Origin: Odiellus spinosus
Lineage: Eukaryota; Arthropoda; Arachnida; Opiliones; Phalangiidae
Direction: 5' to 3'
Assembly (NCBI GenBank): GCA_963920705.1
Contig: OY987234.1
Location: forward strand, 23,021,794-23,085,793
Length of the DNA stretch: 64,000 nucleotides
Below are positions 11,627 through 25,285 of the stretch, in pieces (position 1 is the first letter of the stretch; every line of letters starts with the position of its first letter). The notes beneath the pieces are model-generated. The model saw nothing but the letters and a program-made list of their open reading frames with translations, searched no databases and had not been told where the DNA came from. Made by a program: the position numbers and the translations under genes.

Positions 11627-14384
11627 CTAGTAGGAAAACCCGTCACCCTTCGTAAGGAGTCGAAAAATTATATTCTAGAATTTAACTTACATTATATATT
11701 AGAATTAACCGATAACGGAGTAGCTTTCGGACTAATAAATGAATTATTTATACTGTTTCGATTGTCTATGGTGATCTTGGAAGGTAGCATCCATCACGAA
11801 ACCACGTGATATGTAAGAAACCATACTCTCCGTAACTCCGAGTTCTTTCGAAGGATGGTGTATTTTTGTTCCTATAGTTTTCGTTAAGCCTCGGCATGAT
11901 ATCCAATTTATTTGGTGGCGTCAGGGATATGACATTAATGTTGAAAAAGTAGCTATTCATTCGTGCGAGATAAAAAGCGTGCGGGGTGTATGGAATGAAA
12001 TAGCGCTAAGATAACGCGCGCGGCCGGGAGAGACATTATGACATTTTTTCTTACGTAATGGTAGACTTCTTTTTTATCAGACAAGGGGGATCTTAATTTC
12101 TTATACTCGTCCAATACGAGTTTGCGTAATGGGGAAAAGGCGTGGCGAATTGATACAAGGTGTATAAACCTTATAATTAATAAAATAGTCCGCGCAATCT
12201 TTATTTGAAGACGAATTTATGTAAGGAATATGGGCATCCAATAGGGAAACGGACCAAAAAATCAATTTTAACGTTAGAAGGTAATTTTTACGGATTCCCC
12301 CGAAATGTAAGAAACTCTAAAATATTTTAAACATTAGTTTCTCATTAAAATACAATTTACGGAATGACTTATAAAAAAGAAAATAATGCGTGTGTTGTAG
12401 TTTTATTTAAATGGACATGTGGCACTCTTCTCTAAATCTGTATTACATATCTTTATATTATTTTCTTACGTATTTAATTCTAAGTCAAGTTTTAAATTAC
12501 TTATTGCCCTGGTTTTAAGTCAGATTGGGTCTGGGCCATATTATTTCGCAACCCTTATTACTTGGCCACTAGTTTTTCAAAATTTGCGCCCAAATTTTCC
12601 CATTCTGACAAATTTTGGGTCGGCCCTAGAACCATATTTAATTGAAAATCACAACAAAATTCTACCAATTAGATCAAAAATTAAATAATCCTAATTGAAC
12701 ATTAATAGAGCAAAATTTAATTTTTGTTAATATATAATTTTGGAGCTGGAATTTAAATTTACAGCCCAGACTTTACATCTCTTTTAATTATAAAATTTTC
12801 AACAAAAGTTAAATTATTTTTAATAAAATCACTCGAAATTTATTTAAAAAAAAAAGTAAAAATTAAAATGGCTAAAAAATCTAATTGAAAAATAACTAAT
12901 AAATCTTTTTAATTAAAAATGCGTCCGCTATATCTGGATCACTCGTGAGAATTTAATAACATAAATCGTGATTATAATAAAATTAGTACGTAGTTAAGAA
13001 GGGTAGGAAATTAATCAAGTATCCGTAGAAAATTATTTTTCGTCCCTCTCGAAGCTGATTCCCTGGAAGAGAGGAGAAAAAAAGTCAATTTAAGTAATTA
13101 GTCAAAGAGTCTGATGTACCGGAGTTGTTCCACCCCCTTCCCCTTCCCCAAACCCCATCCTCTTCTATATCCTTCCTTTAATTATCTCTAAAAAGAAGCC
13201 GGGGAAAAAGGAAAAGAAAAAAAAAAAAGATAAGAGGCGGAGAAAAATAATTATATCCCAACGAAAACAACGGTTCGAAGTTTTTAATAGCGCTATACAA
13301 TCCTTAAAAATAATTTCTTAAATTAGTTGTCCACGAAACTCCCGAGTCTGACAGGCTTTTTGAACTTATACCTTTTAACTTCTAGTTTAGTGTCAAGTGA
13401 AACGGTATCGGAATATATTTCTCTACCCTTATTTCTTATTCGCTTATAAATTGTATAGCCATAAGATGATTAGAAGAAGAGTGATGATGAAACTAACCCT
13501 GTTTTGAGTTATATAGGGATCTATAGGGCCACGATCATCCAAAGAATGTCTTGCAAAATGGGGAATAATATTATATTAGCTAATATATAAATTATTTAAA
13601 TTTTTCCATTTTAATTCATTCTTTTGAATGATAATTTAATGTCGAGGTTTAATTATCGTTTTAAAGCGCGAAGATTACTTGGAAACACGTAACCCTATTA
13701 ACCGAGTCATTCGCGATCGATAGGTGTAGCTATTAATACGGGCTTGACCATCTTGTTACGAAATGGTATAATTTTAATTTATTAATTTATTAATTCTATC
13801 GCGAACGTTATAGCGAGTTTTTCAGTAATCAGCCTTAGTTAATAAAAATCTAAAACCACCATTTATTTTTCGAGTTCCCTAACCCTTTGAGCAATATCTG
13901 ATTTTTCTTAAAATTCTAGATTTAGGCTATGAATTATGGCGTATTACTCCGCCAAGGCTTTTATTTTAAATGTAGGAGAGTGGAAACTTATTTAATTAAA
14001 TGAAGGAGAGCGTAGCAACGAAACGCTTACGTTCTTAGCTATATATGGTACGGGGCTGGAAATTATTCTGGTTCCAAGACATGTTTTCTTTTAACATGAC
14101 GGGGAACTTTTGTAGAAGTCTGGAAGAAGGGATGCTTAATGAGAATCGCATTAGCATGCGCCTTTAACACGATTATATTTCCCCCTTCGTTATTTTAGCG
14201 TTTTATTCCCGACTTGATTCGCTAGAGAGAAGATGGTTTAACCCCGCCCCTCTCTAGGCCTAGCTTTTATAATTAGCTACCATTTTTGGTTGTTCGTTAA
14301 TGGTATGATGATACGAATCACGCGTACTTAGGAAATTATTTTAAATTTAATTTTTCCAAATTCCCATTCCAAATGTTATTTTAA
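11627..14384. other. Non-coding, no gene seen
   Basis: AT-rich, with GCGCGCGGCCGG at about 12015-12026 as the only GC-rich spot. A C-rich patch lies at 13131-13162, followed by purine-rich sequence. Frames of 64 and 89 codons at 11766 and 12419 have no recognisable domain; the second is hydrophobic because the DNA is T-rich. No family match was noticed. Confidence 0.5.
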
Positions 14385-14500
14385 ACACGGTTTTGTTTGG
14401 TTAAGTTTAAATTTAAGTATATAAAATCGAACCAATCGTATGGGAACGCTTGGAAATTAAGTAAAACCGACGTCACGCGTGAATGAAAATTAAATTGGAG
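14385..14500 (+). mobile_element. Family F fragment, copy 2
   Basis: ATCGTATGGGAACGCTTGGAA followed by AAGTAAAACCGACGTCACGC and GTGAATG (to about 14485) matches the core of family F at 16.35 kb and, more distantly, 1.12 kb. TTTGGTTAAG-type sequence precedes it. It appears to be one arm only. Boundaries are estimated. Confidence 0.6.
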
Positions 14501-16084
14501 AAATGAATTTGATTGGACCCGCTTTAATGATTGCAATAAAACCTTTCATCTTCCCTTCTAATCGCGATGAAATCAAATTTTGTACTCTCTCTTTTAACGT
14601 TCGCGAAAGTTCGAACCTTGTCTTTAATTCTGGGAAAGTAGAGTGGAGAAGTGGAGAGTGCAGGCGTTGTCGCTTTGTATGGCGTATTTTCTAATAAAAG
14701 GGTGCTGGTCCCCGCTTTTATAGCTCGGGAATATTATTACGCGAAATCGTGTTAAAGTTCTCTTTACTGTTTTATCACGCGCGCGTGGACGGACGGACGG
14801 TCGTAATTAGCGCCCCCAGACTAGGAGTAATAATATATAGTAGGATTAGAAGGGAATGAAAATGAAATTGAGATCTGACAGCAATTTCTTCTAGAATTAC
14901 CAAACCCGAGTTCTCTCATCTTCTGTCCGATAAACTATAGTATTGGATACACTTTTCCAATCTTAGAAGGGATTGAAATAGTACTAGTTAAAGCGTTTTA
15001 ATACGGAGAAATACGATCATTTTAAAAGTTGTAGTGACGAATATAAAGAACCAAGCTGTTTCTCGCCCTTATATCTCGATAACTAGGCCTATTTAGATTA
15101 GAAGACCTCAAGGTTGACAACGGATTGTTTTGCCACGGGAAAAGGAAATGACGTCAATCTATTGCTTGAAAAAAAATCTTACGGTTAAATTTTAACAGAT
15201 ACAAATGGCCCGAAATTAAAATTTCGTCCACGAACACATAGATATTTCCATAAAATGGGAAATAATACACTTTTACTCAACCTTGGAAGCACCAAAAATC
15301 GCTGTTAAATAGAACCTGTTTCTGTGGGGAAATATACGAGATTTCAAGGTTGGGACAAAGTATATGATTTTAAAATTTAAATTAAACCAGTATAAAAAAT
15401 CTCCTAAAACTTTAAATATTATTTTATTAATAATTTTGCCCCTTAGATTCAAAATCTGTTTTCTTTCTTATAGTTTCCCTTTAATGTTATAAATGTCGTA
15501 TATGGAAGGGGGGGGGGTTGGAAATCAAGCTCTTCAATTGAGCCCAAATTTTCCGTAACAAGACCTTTCCATAAATGAAGCTGTTCCCTACGGTGTATGG
15601 GTTTTATAAGCGTCCCTATATTTTGCGAGGTATTTGGAAGAGGGGCGACCAACTTCGCCTATCATTCGGAATCGTCTCTCGTTTAATCGATATATAGAAA
15701 TTTTGCTATCCCAATTGCTCTCTCAAATATCTCCCCCCGTTTTCGCTAAATCAAATGGATTGTATATTAATGAGACTACTCGGTTTAATCTATAAATAGA
15801 CTATTCGACCAATAGCGCAGTTTTCGTAGATTCATTCGGCCATTCAAAACGTCTATCCCTAAGTTTCGAAATTTTCCACAAAATTAAACTAGTTTTATTT
15901 ATTTCCGATAAAATATATTCCAAGGAAAGTTTTCAAGATTTTCCTCCCATTGAATTGTTCTAAGTTAAGTTCGCGAAATGGAAAACCCTAACGCTGATTG
16001 ATACAATATGTTAAACCCCATAGAGAAAAAGTAGTTCTAAGAAAATATTCAGAGCTTAAAAACGAAAAACAAGTTTTAAATCAT
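14501..16084. other. Non-coding, no gene seen
   Basis: Contains GCGCGCGTGGACGGACGGAC at about 14780 (short GGAC repeat) and a G run near 15510 that interrupts AT-rich DNA. Frames of 63 and 67 codons are not recognisable. A TGACGTCA octamer occurs near 15150 without other family F sequence. Confidence 0.5.
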
Positions 16085-16440
16085 TTTTTGCCAAATTCTG
16101 ACTCGATTGGGTTGCTTTTAAATACGCGTGACGTCAATTTTACTTTTCACATCAATTTGCTCCCATTGGTTAATTTTGGTCCAACAGAATTCGACCAAAT
16201 AAACCAAATGAATTAAGTTTTAAATTTTGGTCCCCAACATGTTCAATTTTTGATTATTTGCATGGGAATTTACCAAAATATAATTGTTCTTCATTGGTAA
16301 AGCTGATCTCTTCGCTTATTCAATGGAAAAACATTTAAATACAAGTAAAACCGACGTCACGCGTGAATGTAACGAATTATATCAATTTCTCGTGATTAAA
16401 TTGGGTATCTTGATCCAATTTGACAAAGGCCCCCCGAATC
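16085..16440. mobile_element. Family F foldback element, copy 3 (both arms)
   Basis: The left arm has ACGCGTGACGTCAATTTTAC (16124-16143), then GCTCCCATTGGTTAAT. The right arm has the inverse, AAGTAAAACCGACGTCACGC with GTGAATGTAACG (about 16344-16372), then CTCGTGATTAAATTGGG. The arms flank about 200 bp rich in GGTCC, GACCAAAT and ACCAAAT strings. This copy shows that family F is an inverted-repeat element with the CRE-like core inside each arm. No duplication was identified at its ends, so class and exact ends are uncertain. Confidence 0.65.
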
Positions 16441-18833
16441 TAACTTAAATATATCGAAAATATACGGGTTCTATATAGGAAAAGCATCACGTGATCGGTT
16501 TCCGAATAAAGGTATAGGTTTTAATATCCAAGTTGTAGGAATATATTCTCCAAGGGATGAAAAACGTTGGAAGTTTTTAAAGTTTACTCGTTTGGTTCAA
16601 ACTTTTCTATTAATATATATAATAGGGTAAAAAGGCGGGAAGCTATAGGAGAAGGTTTATAATAGGGAGTACACGAGCATTTTCATATAGGGTTCTGATT
16701 GGTGGCGCTTGTCCGTCCGTCTCTTTGACGCGCGCGGGCGCCAAATTCGTCCTTTTTGATGAATTGCCTTATTATCGAGATTGCTCGCGTGCCCTCAAAA
16801 TGAATATTCGCTCTCTTTCTCCTTTTCCCTCATGGAGCAGTCTACTTCTCCATAGAGCTTTGTTGTTTAATACCAAGCTACAAGACCTCCCGTATTATAT
16901 ATTGAAAGGGAATCGACCCTCGCTTTTGATAAGACCAAATATAAGGAGAAATTCGGAGGAGATGGATTTCAAGGGGGAAAGAAATTTCATTCATTCGAGC
17001 GTGTTTTATTAGATATCACTATAGGATTATACCTTTGAAGGCTCGTATTTAGTCCTCATCTTGACACCAACGCCCTTCTGAAATTGCTCGAACCGTTTAT
17101 TTTACCTGAATTTTAGTTTTTCCGTAATAAGTTCGCGAAAAACACGATGATTTCTGGTGTTTACTGTCTTCTTTGTATTGAAAAAATCACCCTTTTTTTA
17201 AGTATTTTAACCTTACTTAACTTAACTTTACTCGATTGGAGATTGGGATGAAATAAAGATACGGGTTTGCGATACACCTTTGACCCCGGGTTGGTCCTAG
17301 GAAAGTTTTGAAAGCCAACTTTTTTCGTTAACCCTTGAACAAAGATATTCTGGTTTACAACGCGAGCGACGCTTGACTAACCCTCTTTCCAGTATAGGAA
17401 AACCAAAGTCAATATCTTTAGAGGCGTACCTTTGTATTTGTTGAAACCTTAGACTGATCTTGACTATATAAGATATAGTAGGGAAAGGGGGGGAGACTCG
17501 TTTTATGAGGCGATAGTTCACCCCTTCGTTTTCCAACCTTTCTCTTGGCCAAATATCGGAAATGATGAATCGAGCGTTTATACACCTTTATTGTATGTCC
17601 GAAAATATACGTACGCGCTTATGTTTGCGCAGGAACCCACTTTTCTAATATGGAAGCGTTCGTATTTTGACCCTCGTTGCCCCCTGGCACTCGTACCTGT
17701 CACTCGCCATACAGGCTCTCTTATAAATTGTTTAAATTCCAATCGGTGTAGTCAATTAACTTTTTAATTTCAAACTTCGTCGAGATTATTGAAGATGCGG
17801 TTATAAAATCAATTTTAGAGTAGTAAAATTCATAATTTTGCTCCGTGTAAGTAGTTCAAGACACGATGGTTAACCTAGAGTTATTAAATTATTTGAGAAA
17901 TCGTTAATGACTCGGGCAAAAATTATGCAAATTGTAAAATATCAACGCTACAGAATTTTACTAAATGCGTTTGATGTTGGTCTGTTCTTTTTTTAATGTC
18001 GAAGAAGGGGTCAATAATATGATTGGCCCGAATTTATATTTACATATATTGAAACTTCATTAGAAATTGTTTGAAAAAGGCCTAGGAATACTTCCGCCTG
18101 TCACCCTGGAAACCAACTCGCCCTCCAAGCTTACTCTCGCCTCGCTACCCAATGAGGACGCTCAGAAGGCGAGCCTACTTCCAGTGAAACAGGCAGACCT
18201 TTAAATATTTTTTGACACTATGATATCCGAAAATTAATTCAAAATATATTCCATTTTTAGCTCCAAATTTTTCTTTAATGGTTATGGTTAATATTAAACT
18301 AGTTTTTTTGATGTGAAAGCCTGAAATTCCTTACGAAGGGTGATGGGTTTTACTACACCTAGGTCAAAATTTTGTTATACGTGGTTAGAAAACTCGTGCC
18401 GGGAAAATATGAAGTGTATATATAATAATAATATACGACATAGGAGTCTTCCTTATTTTCCATTTTCTTTTCCGGTGTTTTCCGCTAGAATAGTACGATT
18501 TACCGCGACATCCCGAAAATATCTACTCCCCCGCGCCAAGTCCGTGACGCTGTTCTTGTAAAATTCATAAAGCGTGAAATAATAGGAGGAAGGGACCAAC
18601 CATTTTCGAGGGTTTTCTCCACTCCACCTTCGCGGTCTAGAACAGCAGCGGCCTGCCCAAGTGATTCGGCCGCCTCAAAGTTTCGGGAGACGATGAAAAC
18701 GGTGAAAAATACAATAGAAATGAGCATGCAAGACTAGAATTTCTACCCCGAGTATCAAAAAGTGCCTTTACAAGAGAGCCAGAAATGTTTTATTTGGAAT
18801 CTAAGATAAGACCAGTAGCAAAGACTAAGAATA
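16441..18833. other. Non-coding, no gene seen
   Basis: Frames of 95 codons (16725) and 79 codons (17297, reverse) show no recognisable domain or codon signature. A moderately GC-rich patch lies at 18105-18190. A further frame of 75 codons on the reverse strand at 18500-18727 also has no domain. ATCACGTGAT occurs near 16489. Confidence 0.45.
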
Positions 18834-19137
18834 ATTTTTTTTATCGATTTATCCTTTAAATTAACCTAATCCGGTCAGTCAAACAAAATACAAATATTAA
18901 ACTAGAAATAAATTTAAAACTTATCATCAAATTAGGCTTAGCTTAATTCATGGAGATCTTGAATTCCTTCGCGTTTAAAGGTCAGCGACCAATGAGCGCA
19001 CGATAAGCCGAGATCTTAAGGTCAGACTTCCAATAACATTCAGTTGAACCCTGACCCTTGAATGCGAAGAAATTCAGCTGATCTTCATGAATCCTGATAA
19101 GCCTATTTTTAGGCTAAGTTTTAAATTCAATATATAG
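18834..19137. mobile_element. Family K foldback element, copy 1 (termini lost)
   Basis: It shares long blocks with the complete copy at 40956: TTTTTTTATCGATT, ACAAATATTAAACTAGAAAT, AAATTTAAAACTTA, TAGGCTTAGC, TTCATGGAGATC and GCGACCAATGAGCG. The right half is the inverted arm: ATGAATCCTGATAAGCC, TAGGCTAAGTTTTAAATT. The AGGGAGAATGCAACC ends and TTAA duplication of the intact copy are absent, so it is an older, end-trimmed relic. No coding capacity; it can fold as a long hairpin. Confidence 0.8.
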
Positions 19138-22100
19138 GAAAACATAAAGTTCACGCGAACTTTGAACTTCGTAAAGGCACCTTTGTGAGAGGGCCGTAGA
19201 GAAAGAATTGTCGACAAGGTGAACCCCCTTGGGTCAATAAATCGGAACTTTTGGCGATAAATACCAACGGGGGTTCGATAGGATAGGGGATATTCTCCCC
19301 ACGCCAGCCCCTAAGGTGCACTCCGGGGAAGCCCCCGTACCGGAACCCAAGGTTACGCCATTTCGGGCGATCCAAACTTACTCTGATTCCGAACCGTTTC
19401 GAACTGTAGTAAACTGTACTTCGAAATTACGACCTTTCCCGAATAACTCGTTACTAGAAATACACCCGGATATGTTTATAGTAGGAAGGTACCGACGAAA
19501 TCCAAAAACTCCCCGCCGTTGCGAACTATTATCGCTGAGACAGGTAAAAAAGCCGAGCACACTATCACCCTAACCGTACAGGAGTTTTTATTGTAAGAAT
19601 ATAGTCTCTGTTAGGCTTAATCACGCTGACAGCTGAGAATGAATTTTATAAGGTAATAATAAAAACGGGGTGGAGAAAATATACGTTTGAATCTGTTCTT
19701 TAGATTTAATCTCGGTTTGCAACGTAGCGAGATGTAGGGCGGATTTATACACGATGGTAGATCTCATTAAGGTAAAAATAGTTCGTGGATGCTGAACTTG
19801 AATATTATGAAAGTTATATATATTCTTTCTTGGTGGACGGTTGGTATAATACGTAACGTAGGGTATTCCCATTATTATTTAGTAAGGGGGTGCAGTCTGG
19901 TGTACCAGTGGTTGTCCGAAGAAGGTGGGGGGATAAAGTTTTAATGTTTTCTCGGTTGACTTAACGTACGAATGTCTGGGATGATTCTATAAAGTGGCCC
20001 TTTTTTTCCGAAGGGAGGGGAACGTACCTAAAGAATTTGGCATGAGCGGGATAATCGTGAGTGGAATATTAAAACGAAATTATCTGTTTCACCCAAGTTA
20101 CATCCCCTCTCTCCCCCTCCTCGTATGTACCTTTACGTACGCGTTCAAATATCCACAGTGCACGAATGTTTCAACTAAAGTTACGTATTTGTTGTAAATT
20201 TTGGTTGCCAAAGGCGCAAAGATCTTAGTGCTTTTACTTTATCACTACTCCTTGGTTTTCAAAATATTGTTTACAAGTCTTACTTAATCACTACACAATT
20301 TTAAAATTACGATTTATATCTCTTACTTAATCATTAATTCTTGTTTTTAAAGTATCATATCAGTGTAATTCGCTGTATTCTATATTTATTTATCATTTCC
20401 CGCCAAAACCACTTAAATATAATTTAGAAAATATTCAAAAGTACAAACGTAGTATTAAAAATTCTATAGAATTTTGCGCAAAATTCCATACGGGACGTCT
20501 AAAAATCCGCCCAGCCTAAGGAGCCGCGCTTTAGTAGGTATACCCCCTTTTCTCCCCCCTATTTCTCCTCCCGCAATTCCCCCGATTGACTACACAGTTC
20601 GGCATCGCTTTGTCAAGCGTTAAACGGTATTTCCGTTAACCCCGTTAAATGATAATTAAATCGCGTTTAAAATATCGTTAATGTACGGATTTTACAACAA
20701 AATGAAGCCTAATATATTCCGGATTAATAATACGACGAAATTAGCGGATAGGATTTCCGTGAAATTACGGCAAGAATTTTTTTTTCAATGTCACGTTGTC
20801 AAATTAGGCTTAGCTATTGTATCGCCTAGAGGCCCGGCGATCTCCCTTACTCCCCCGCCGTTACTACAATTGGAGACTTTTTATGACGCCTTAAATTGGA
20901 TTTGAATCGAGTGTTCCTGTTCGGATTTAATCTGCCAAAGTGTCCCTGATCTATCGGCTTAAGGATACCGAATTATTTGGATCCAGATTTTCGGTGAGTT
21001 TTAATTGAACTCCGTGTTCAGTGGGGGTTAGGCTTAGCTAAATCCGTTGTTTTAGCAGCGTTTTTTGAAGTAGGAATTGTGAGGGGGGGGGGGGATGGCA
21101 GGTTTGAAATGCTTCATTTTTGCCCCAGACGAAAGGTTGTAGGGTCATAATTAAACGGGTCAAGGGTTAAACTGAATATTGACGCGAGATCAATTTAATT
21201 AGGCCTAAATCGCGTTATGTTGAATGTGTAATTTAAACTGGCCCCTTATATAATCTAATATAAAAATAATAAGTGTTTAATGTTCGATAATAATTTTTAA
21301 TCAATTTTAATCATGATTAAAGATTAATTCGAACACTTAATCATGGGAGTGGTGATAAATCCAACATTATTGCTCTCATATTATGTCTTTTAAATAGTTG
21401 TATCCCTCCTTTTCGATCTAAATTTTTATCCACCGTCATAACTGCCTACACCAAAAACATCGGTCTTTGCACCCAAGCTTAAGAAGTTCTCTTTGATGGG
21501 GCGTAGAGAATGTTTTGGCCTCAGTGTCTCTCTCGTAATGCGTAGCCTTGGGTATCAACGCGGCCTCGCTTTATAAAGATTAAAAATATTAAAACTACCT
21601 CCGGTTTTTAAGTTAAAAAAATGTAATTTCTCTTTCCCCACTTGATGGGAAAGGGGATTCGGGGGGAAAGGGAACCCGGAATCATTCGTTTAAAGTTGGA
21701 ATCCTATTCTTGTAAGAATATTAAAACTTTCGCTCGGAGCTAAAGGGATAATGAAAAAGATAATTTTCTTACAATTTTCCTTTAAAACTAATGATTTAAA
21801 ATGATACTGTTATGAATTTTTCACTAGTCACGTGGTATAATCATATACGTATTATATCCAAATTAGGCCTAAGTCTTGGAGAAGAATTTGCATCCAATTA
21901 ACACCAGCTTACTTAGTTTTAAACTCCCCTAAGCCTTTTCTCCAAATAATTAAAGTTAAATTTCTCTTTTCACCCCCACTTTAAGAATTGTAACTTCATT
22001 TAGTCAGCTTTTCCGATCATACCCTCGGGCGGAATGTACGGAAATTTTAGGATTTTTTAAAAATATCTTGTGGTGGTTTATGAAGAAAAAAAATTCCCGC

Positions 22101-22438
22101 GGTGATTTTTCAATCAAAATTTTTCTCTGCCTACTTCATTAAGAGTTTATTGCGAAGGGTTCGTTTTATTATGGCTGATTTTAAAGCTACTTATTGAGTT
22201 TATTGCACTTTTGCTCGTAAGGATACTGACATAAGTAAGGTAATAGACAAAAGTATACATTTGTCTTGAATTCCAAATTGATTAGCATTTACTGAAAGAT
22301 CTTTAAATATGTTATATTAATTTAAATTCGAATAAAATAAACATTACCGTTTTGCTCTACCTCTTATGGCAATTCAAAATTGGTATGGCTCAATTTACAT
22401 ATCATATTAAAATTCTTCTACTCTCCGATATACCAAAG
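19138..22438. other. Non-coding, motif singletons only
   Basis: Holds TTAGGCTTA strings at about 19613, 20804 and 21027, a G12 run at 21083-21094 and a perfect 16 bp palindrome TTTAATCATGATTAAA at 21306-21321. A solo TAAAGGGATAATGAA at 21741-21755 matches the ends of the 25.7 kb element. Overlapping frames of 60-85 codons around 19151-19573 lie in GC-richer DNA on both strands, and none resembles a known protein. Confidence 0.45.
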
Positions 22439-22466
22439 GTACCTCGGTACCATCGAACCGAGGTAC
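22439..22466. repeat. Perfect 10 bp hairpin
   Basis: GTACCTCGGT and ACCGAGGTAC pair perfectly across an 8 base loop. No T run follows, and it lies inside a 95-codon frame that is not recognisable as a protein. Confidence 0.75.
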
Positions 22467-23320
22467 TGGTATTACGGAGCTGGGGAAAAAATTCCAGGAG
22501 CCCATTTAAATTTATGAAAGCAAACTTTAAAGATGAGAATATTCTAGCTAGGAATGGACCCCCATATCCCCTAATATCTATGGACTGTAGACACCTTCCC
22601 CGTTCCCCGCGATATGGAGCGCGCCTTGGTAGGTCTTAGACCTATTTAAACTCGTAAATTTCCCTAATGGAACTCGGGGGAGATAAGATAGCCCTATGGA
22701 GTATAAATCCTAAAATTCAAGCTCTCGCCTAAGAAGCGCCCTTATCCAGGCACGTCACGGCCATTCTCCTCTCCTATTGGTCATTTTAGACGCACCATCG
22801 TACGCATTCCAAGCTCAAAAATCTTCATCGCCTAAAAATGACTTTTTTTAAAGTCCAATAAAAGTGTAGACTATTTTTTATTATACCTACAAAGCCTGGT
22901 TCCTTCCTATCTCTAATATTTTATGGTTTAGAAAAAGAACGAATGCTAGCCTCCTACCTGCTGCAATTTTAGACTGATTTTCTTTCTAGCATATTTTTCA
23001 ATTTGATTTTTTACTGGCTACGGAGTTTTATTTTTGTTCAAAGGGAGTTTGGGCGTTCTACTTTTTCTATATACGATTTAACATTTGATATCAATCCGCC
23101 TAAGGTTTTCTTTAAATTGAACCGAGATATAAAAGATAGGCCTTTGAATTTTAGTCTAATTTAAACTTGGGAAAAAAAAAAACACGCACTTCAGGACGGA
23201 AATAAATCGTTTGGCTTGACTCATCCGCAAAAGCACTCCTAGCAATGAGTTTTGGCCCTCCGTTCCTCTATTCTATATACTCTATTTCAATGTTCACTCA
23301 AATCTAAAATCAAATTTAGT
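22467..23320. other. Non-coding, no gene seen
   Basis: AT-rich, with an A10 run at about 23171 and nothing repeated elsewhere that was noticed. Confidence 0.5.
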
Positions 23321-23740
23321 TTTCAACACGCGCAATGCTAGGCTTTCTAGCGAATCACGCGAACGAGCAAAAATTACGGAGGTTAACTCAAAATTTAGCT
23401 AAGCCTTGGTCCGCATTACGAGTTCTATATCATCTCGGTACTCTTGCTTGTTGTTTTCAACGCGCAACCAAGCTAAAAACCTGTAAAAAGAACAGAAATA
23501 GACATAGTTCTCCAATTTTGTACATTCTAAGCCTTGGCTTACGTTACGCGTTTTATATATAAGGCATCTTACTCTTCATGATCTCTATAGCGAATGAGAC
23601 TCAGTTTCAGCACGCGCTAAGCTCGGTACAAACAGAAATCTTCGTACGTGCTAAAATTCAAAAGTTAATCTAACTAAGCCTTGGTCTACGATACCTCGAG
23701 TTGTACGCCATCTTACTCTTCATTTCTCTACGTGTATTCG
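23321..23740. repeat. Decayed tandem repeat, three ~130-145 bp units
   Basis: Each unit starts with a TTTTCAACACGCGC-like string (23321, 23453, and TTTCAGCACGCGC near 23602). Each contains TAAGCCTTGG followed by T/C-TACG-TAC-like sequence (about 23400, 23529, 23673), then ATCTTACTCTTCAT in units 2 and 3. Similarity is visible only in blocks, so this is an old tandem duplication. A 75-codon frame spans unit boundaries and is not conserved between units. Confidence 0.65.
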
Positions 23741-24429
23741 AATGTTTTAGTTTACAGTATTAATAAATACTAAAGTATAGGGTCTCTTATCTAAGCTATA
23801 TATGGTTTCCTTAGAGATCGAGGTGAACCTGGCTTTGTAGGTTCCGCGAATTTCGAGTGATTCAAAGCAACTCTACTCGGTATATAGTGTTCCGCTGGAT
23901 CGCACTCACCCTCTCTCTATTCTAATCTCGAAAATCGTAGGGGAAGAGAAATAAGACTAGGAAATTAGAAAAGGGAGACGTTTCATTCTCAACCTTAGAA
24001 TGAACCTATTTTTGTAGCGTGAAACTGTTTTTTCTCCGTGGGAATTTGATGTTTTCTTAGGATGAAATTGATTCTTTATCTCCCCCCATTTGTCTCTAAA
24101 ACATTTCACTTTGTATACGCGTGGATATGGTTTTATTATGGACCGGCTCTCTATCTTTCTATCTATCTCGAGGAAAGATAGGATTAGCCAGTTCGTTTCA
24201 ACATCAAAGGTTAGTGTAGATGAGAATAGGCTGATCAGCCCTAACAATATGGATTTCCATTGGTTTTAACGGGGAGGTAACTTTATTTTTGTAGAATGTT
24301 CTAGAGTGAAATGATTCCTATTAAGAATTTAGACCATCTTTCAAATATGACATCAAAAAGATTATTTTTTTTAAGGTAGCCACGAGATTTTTTAAGAAAA
24401 CTTAATTTGACTAGAATTTTGGGAAATAT
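23741..24429. other. Non-coding, no gene seen
   Basis: AT-rich. A 96-codon reverse-strand frame (23957-24247) has no recognisable domain and does not extend. No transposon end was found. Confidence 0.5.
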
Positions 24430-24640
24430 GTGCCATAAAAGAATTATGACGTATATTTTAAAATTTTGGGAAATTGGACCAATAAGACCAAATGAAATAA
24501 CCCGAATTGAACAAAAGTTGACCAAAATTTGAAATTCCTTTGGCCCATGAACGTTGCTCGAATTCTAGGTCATCATTTGGTCGAATTTTGTTGATGTAAT
24601 TTTCCAATTTGGTCCAATGAATTGAGTGGCAACTTTAATC
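24430..24640. mobile_element. Family F internal fragment, copy 4
   Basis: GGAAATTGGACCAATAAGAC, CCAAATGAAATAACCCGAAT and GTTGACCAAAATTTG match the interior of the copy at 58.2 kb (GACCAAATGAAATAACCCAA). TTTCCAATTTGGTCCAATGA reads outward at the right side. The GACGTCACGCGT core is missing, so this is an internal piece. Limits are approximate. Confidence 0.5.
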
Positions 24641-25285
24641 TAATTTAATCATCAATAATCATTGAAGAGACTTGACCTTATACGCGATATTGCGAGTCCA
24701 TTGTCTCCGATAGAAAAATCATCTGGGAAAATCCAGATAAGCAAATTGGTTTTTATTTATTTATTATTATTATTTTTTTTTTTCACGAATAAAATTCCTC
24801 CAATAAACCCAGTTTTGAAAGCGCGCTAGGTCTAGTGTATTTTTGAAAAATATATATTTCTTTCATAACACGTCCAAAATATGTACGAAAGTTTGTTTCT
24901 ATAACCTTCCAAACATCGCGCAGTTCCCATTTATGATTTAAATCAAATTTTGATAAACCCACGACCCCTGTCGTTTAAAAAAAAAAAAAATTATGGCGGT
25001 TCGTTTCGCTTCGCGCGTTGTTGGTTAGTTTTCCCCGAAACTCAAACAACCCCGCTTTTTGAATTCCATCTTAGAAGTATCTACATTTCGTACGTTTTTA
25101 ACTTAAAAATGTATGCTTTCAAGTTTGAACCCGACTATATCTAAAACTTTTCCTTTGTAAAAAATTCTGTGGACTTAAATATTTTTATTATTCGAGAGAA
25201 ACATTTCCAGTATTGATTTTATTTATTTTTTTTTTCTCACGAGGCTTAGCTAAAAACGAACCAATCTAAGTTAACAGTAACTAGA
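24641..25285. other. Non-coding, no gene seen
   Basis: Includes TTATTTATTATTATTATTTT at about 24753 with a following T run, an A14 run near 24976 and GAGGCTTAGC at 25241. A 64-codon frame begins near 24950 and is not recognisable. Confidence 0.5.

Noticed and set aside
16725-17012. 95-codon forward frame
   Set aside because: A length expected by chance in 64 kb; no domain, and the next stop ends it without splice-supported extension.
19151-19573. Cluster of overlapping frames on both strands
   Set aside because: Overlap on both strands in GC-richer DNA is explained by fewer stop codons; none resembles a known protein.
22352-22639. 95-codon forward frame
   Set aside because: No domain; it runs across a perfect DNA hairpin, which argues for non-coding sequence.
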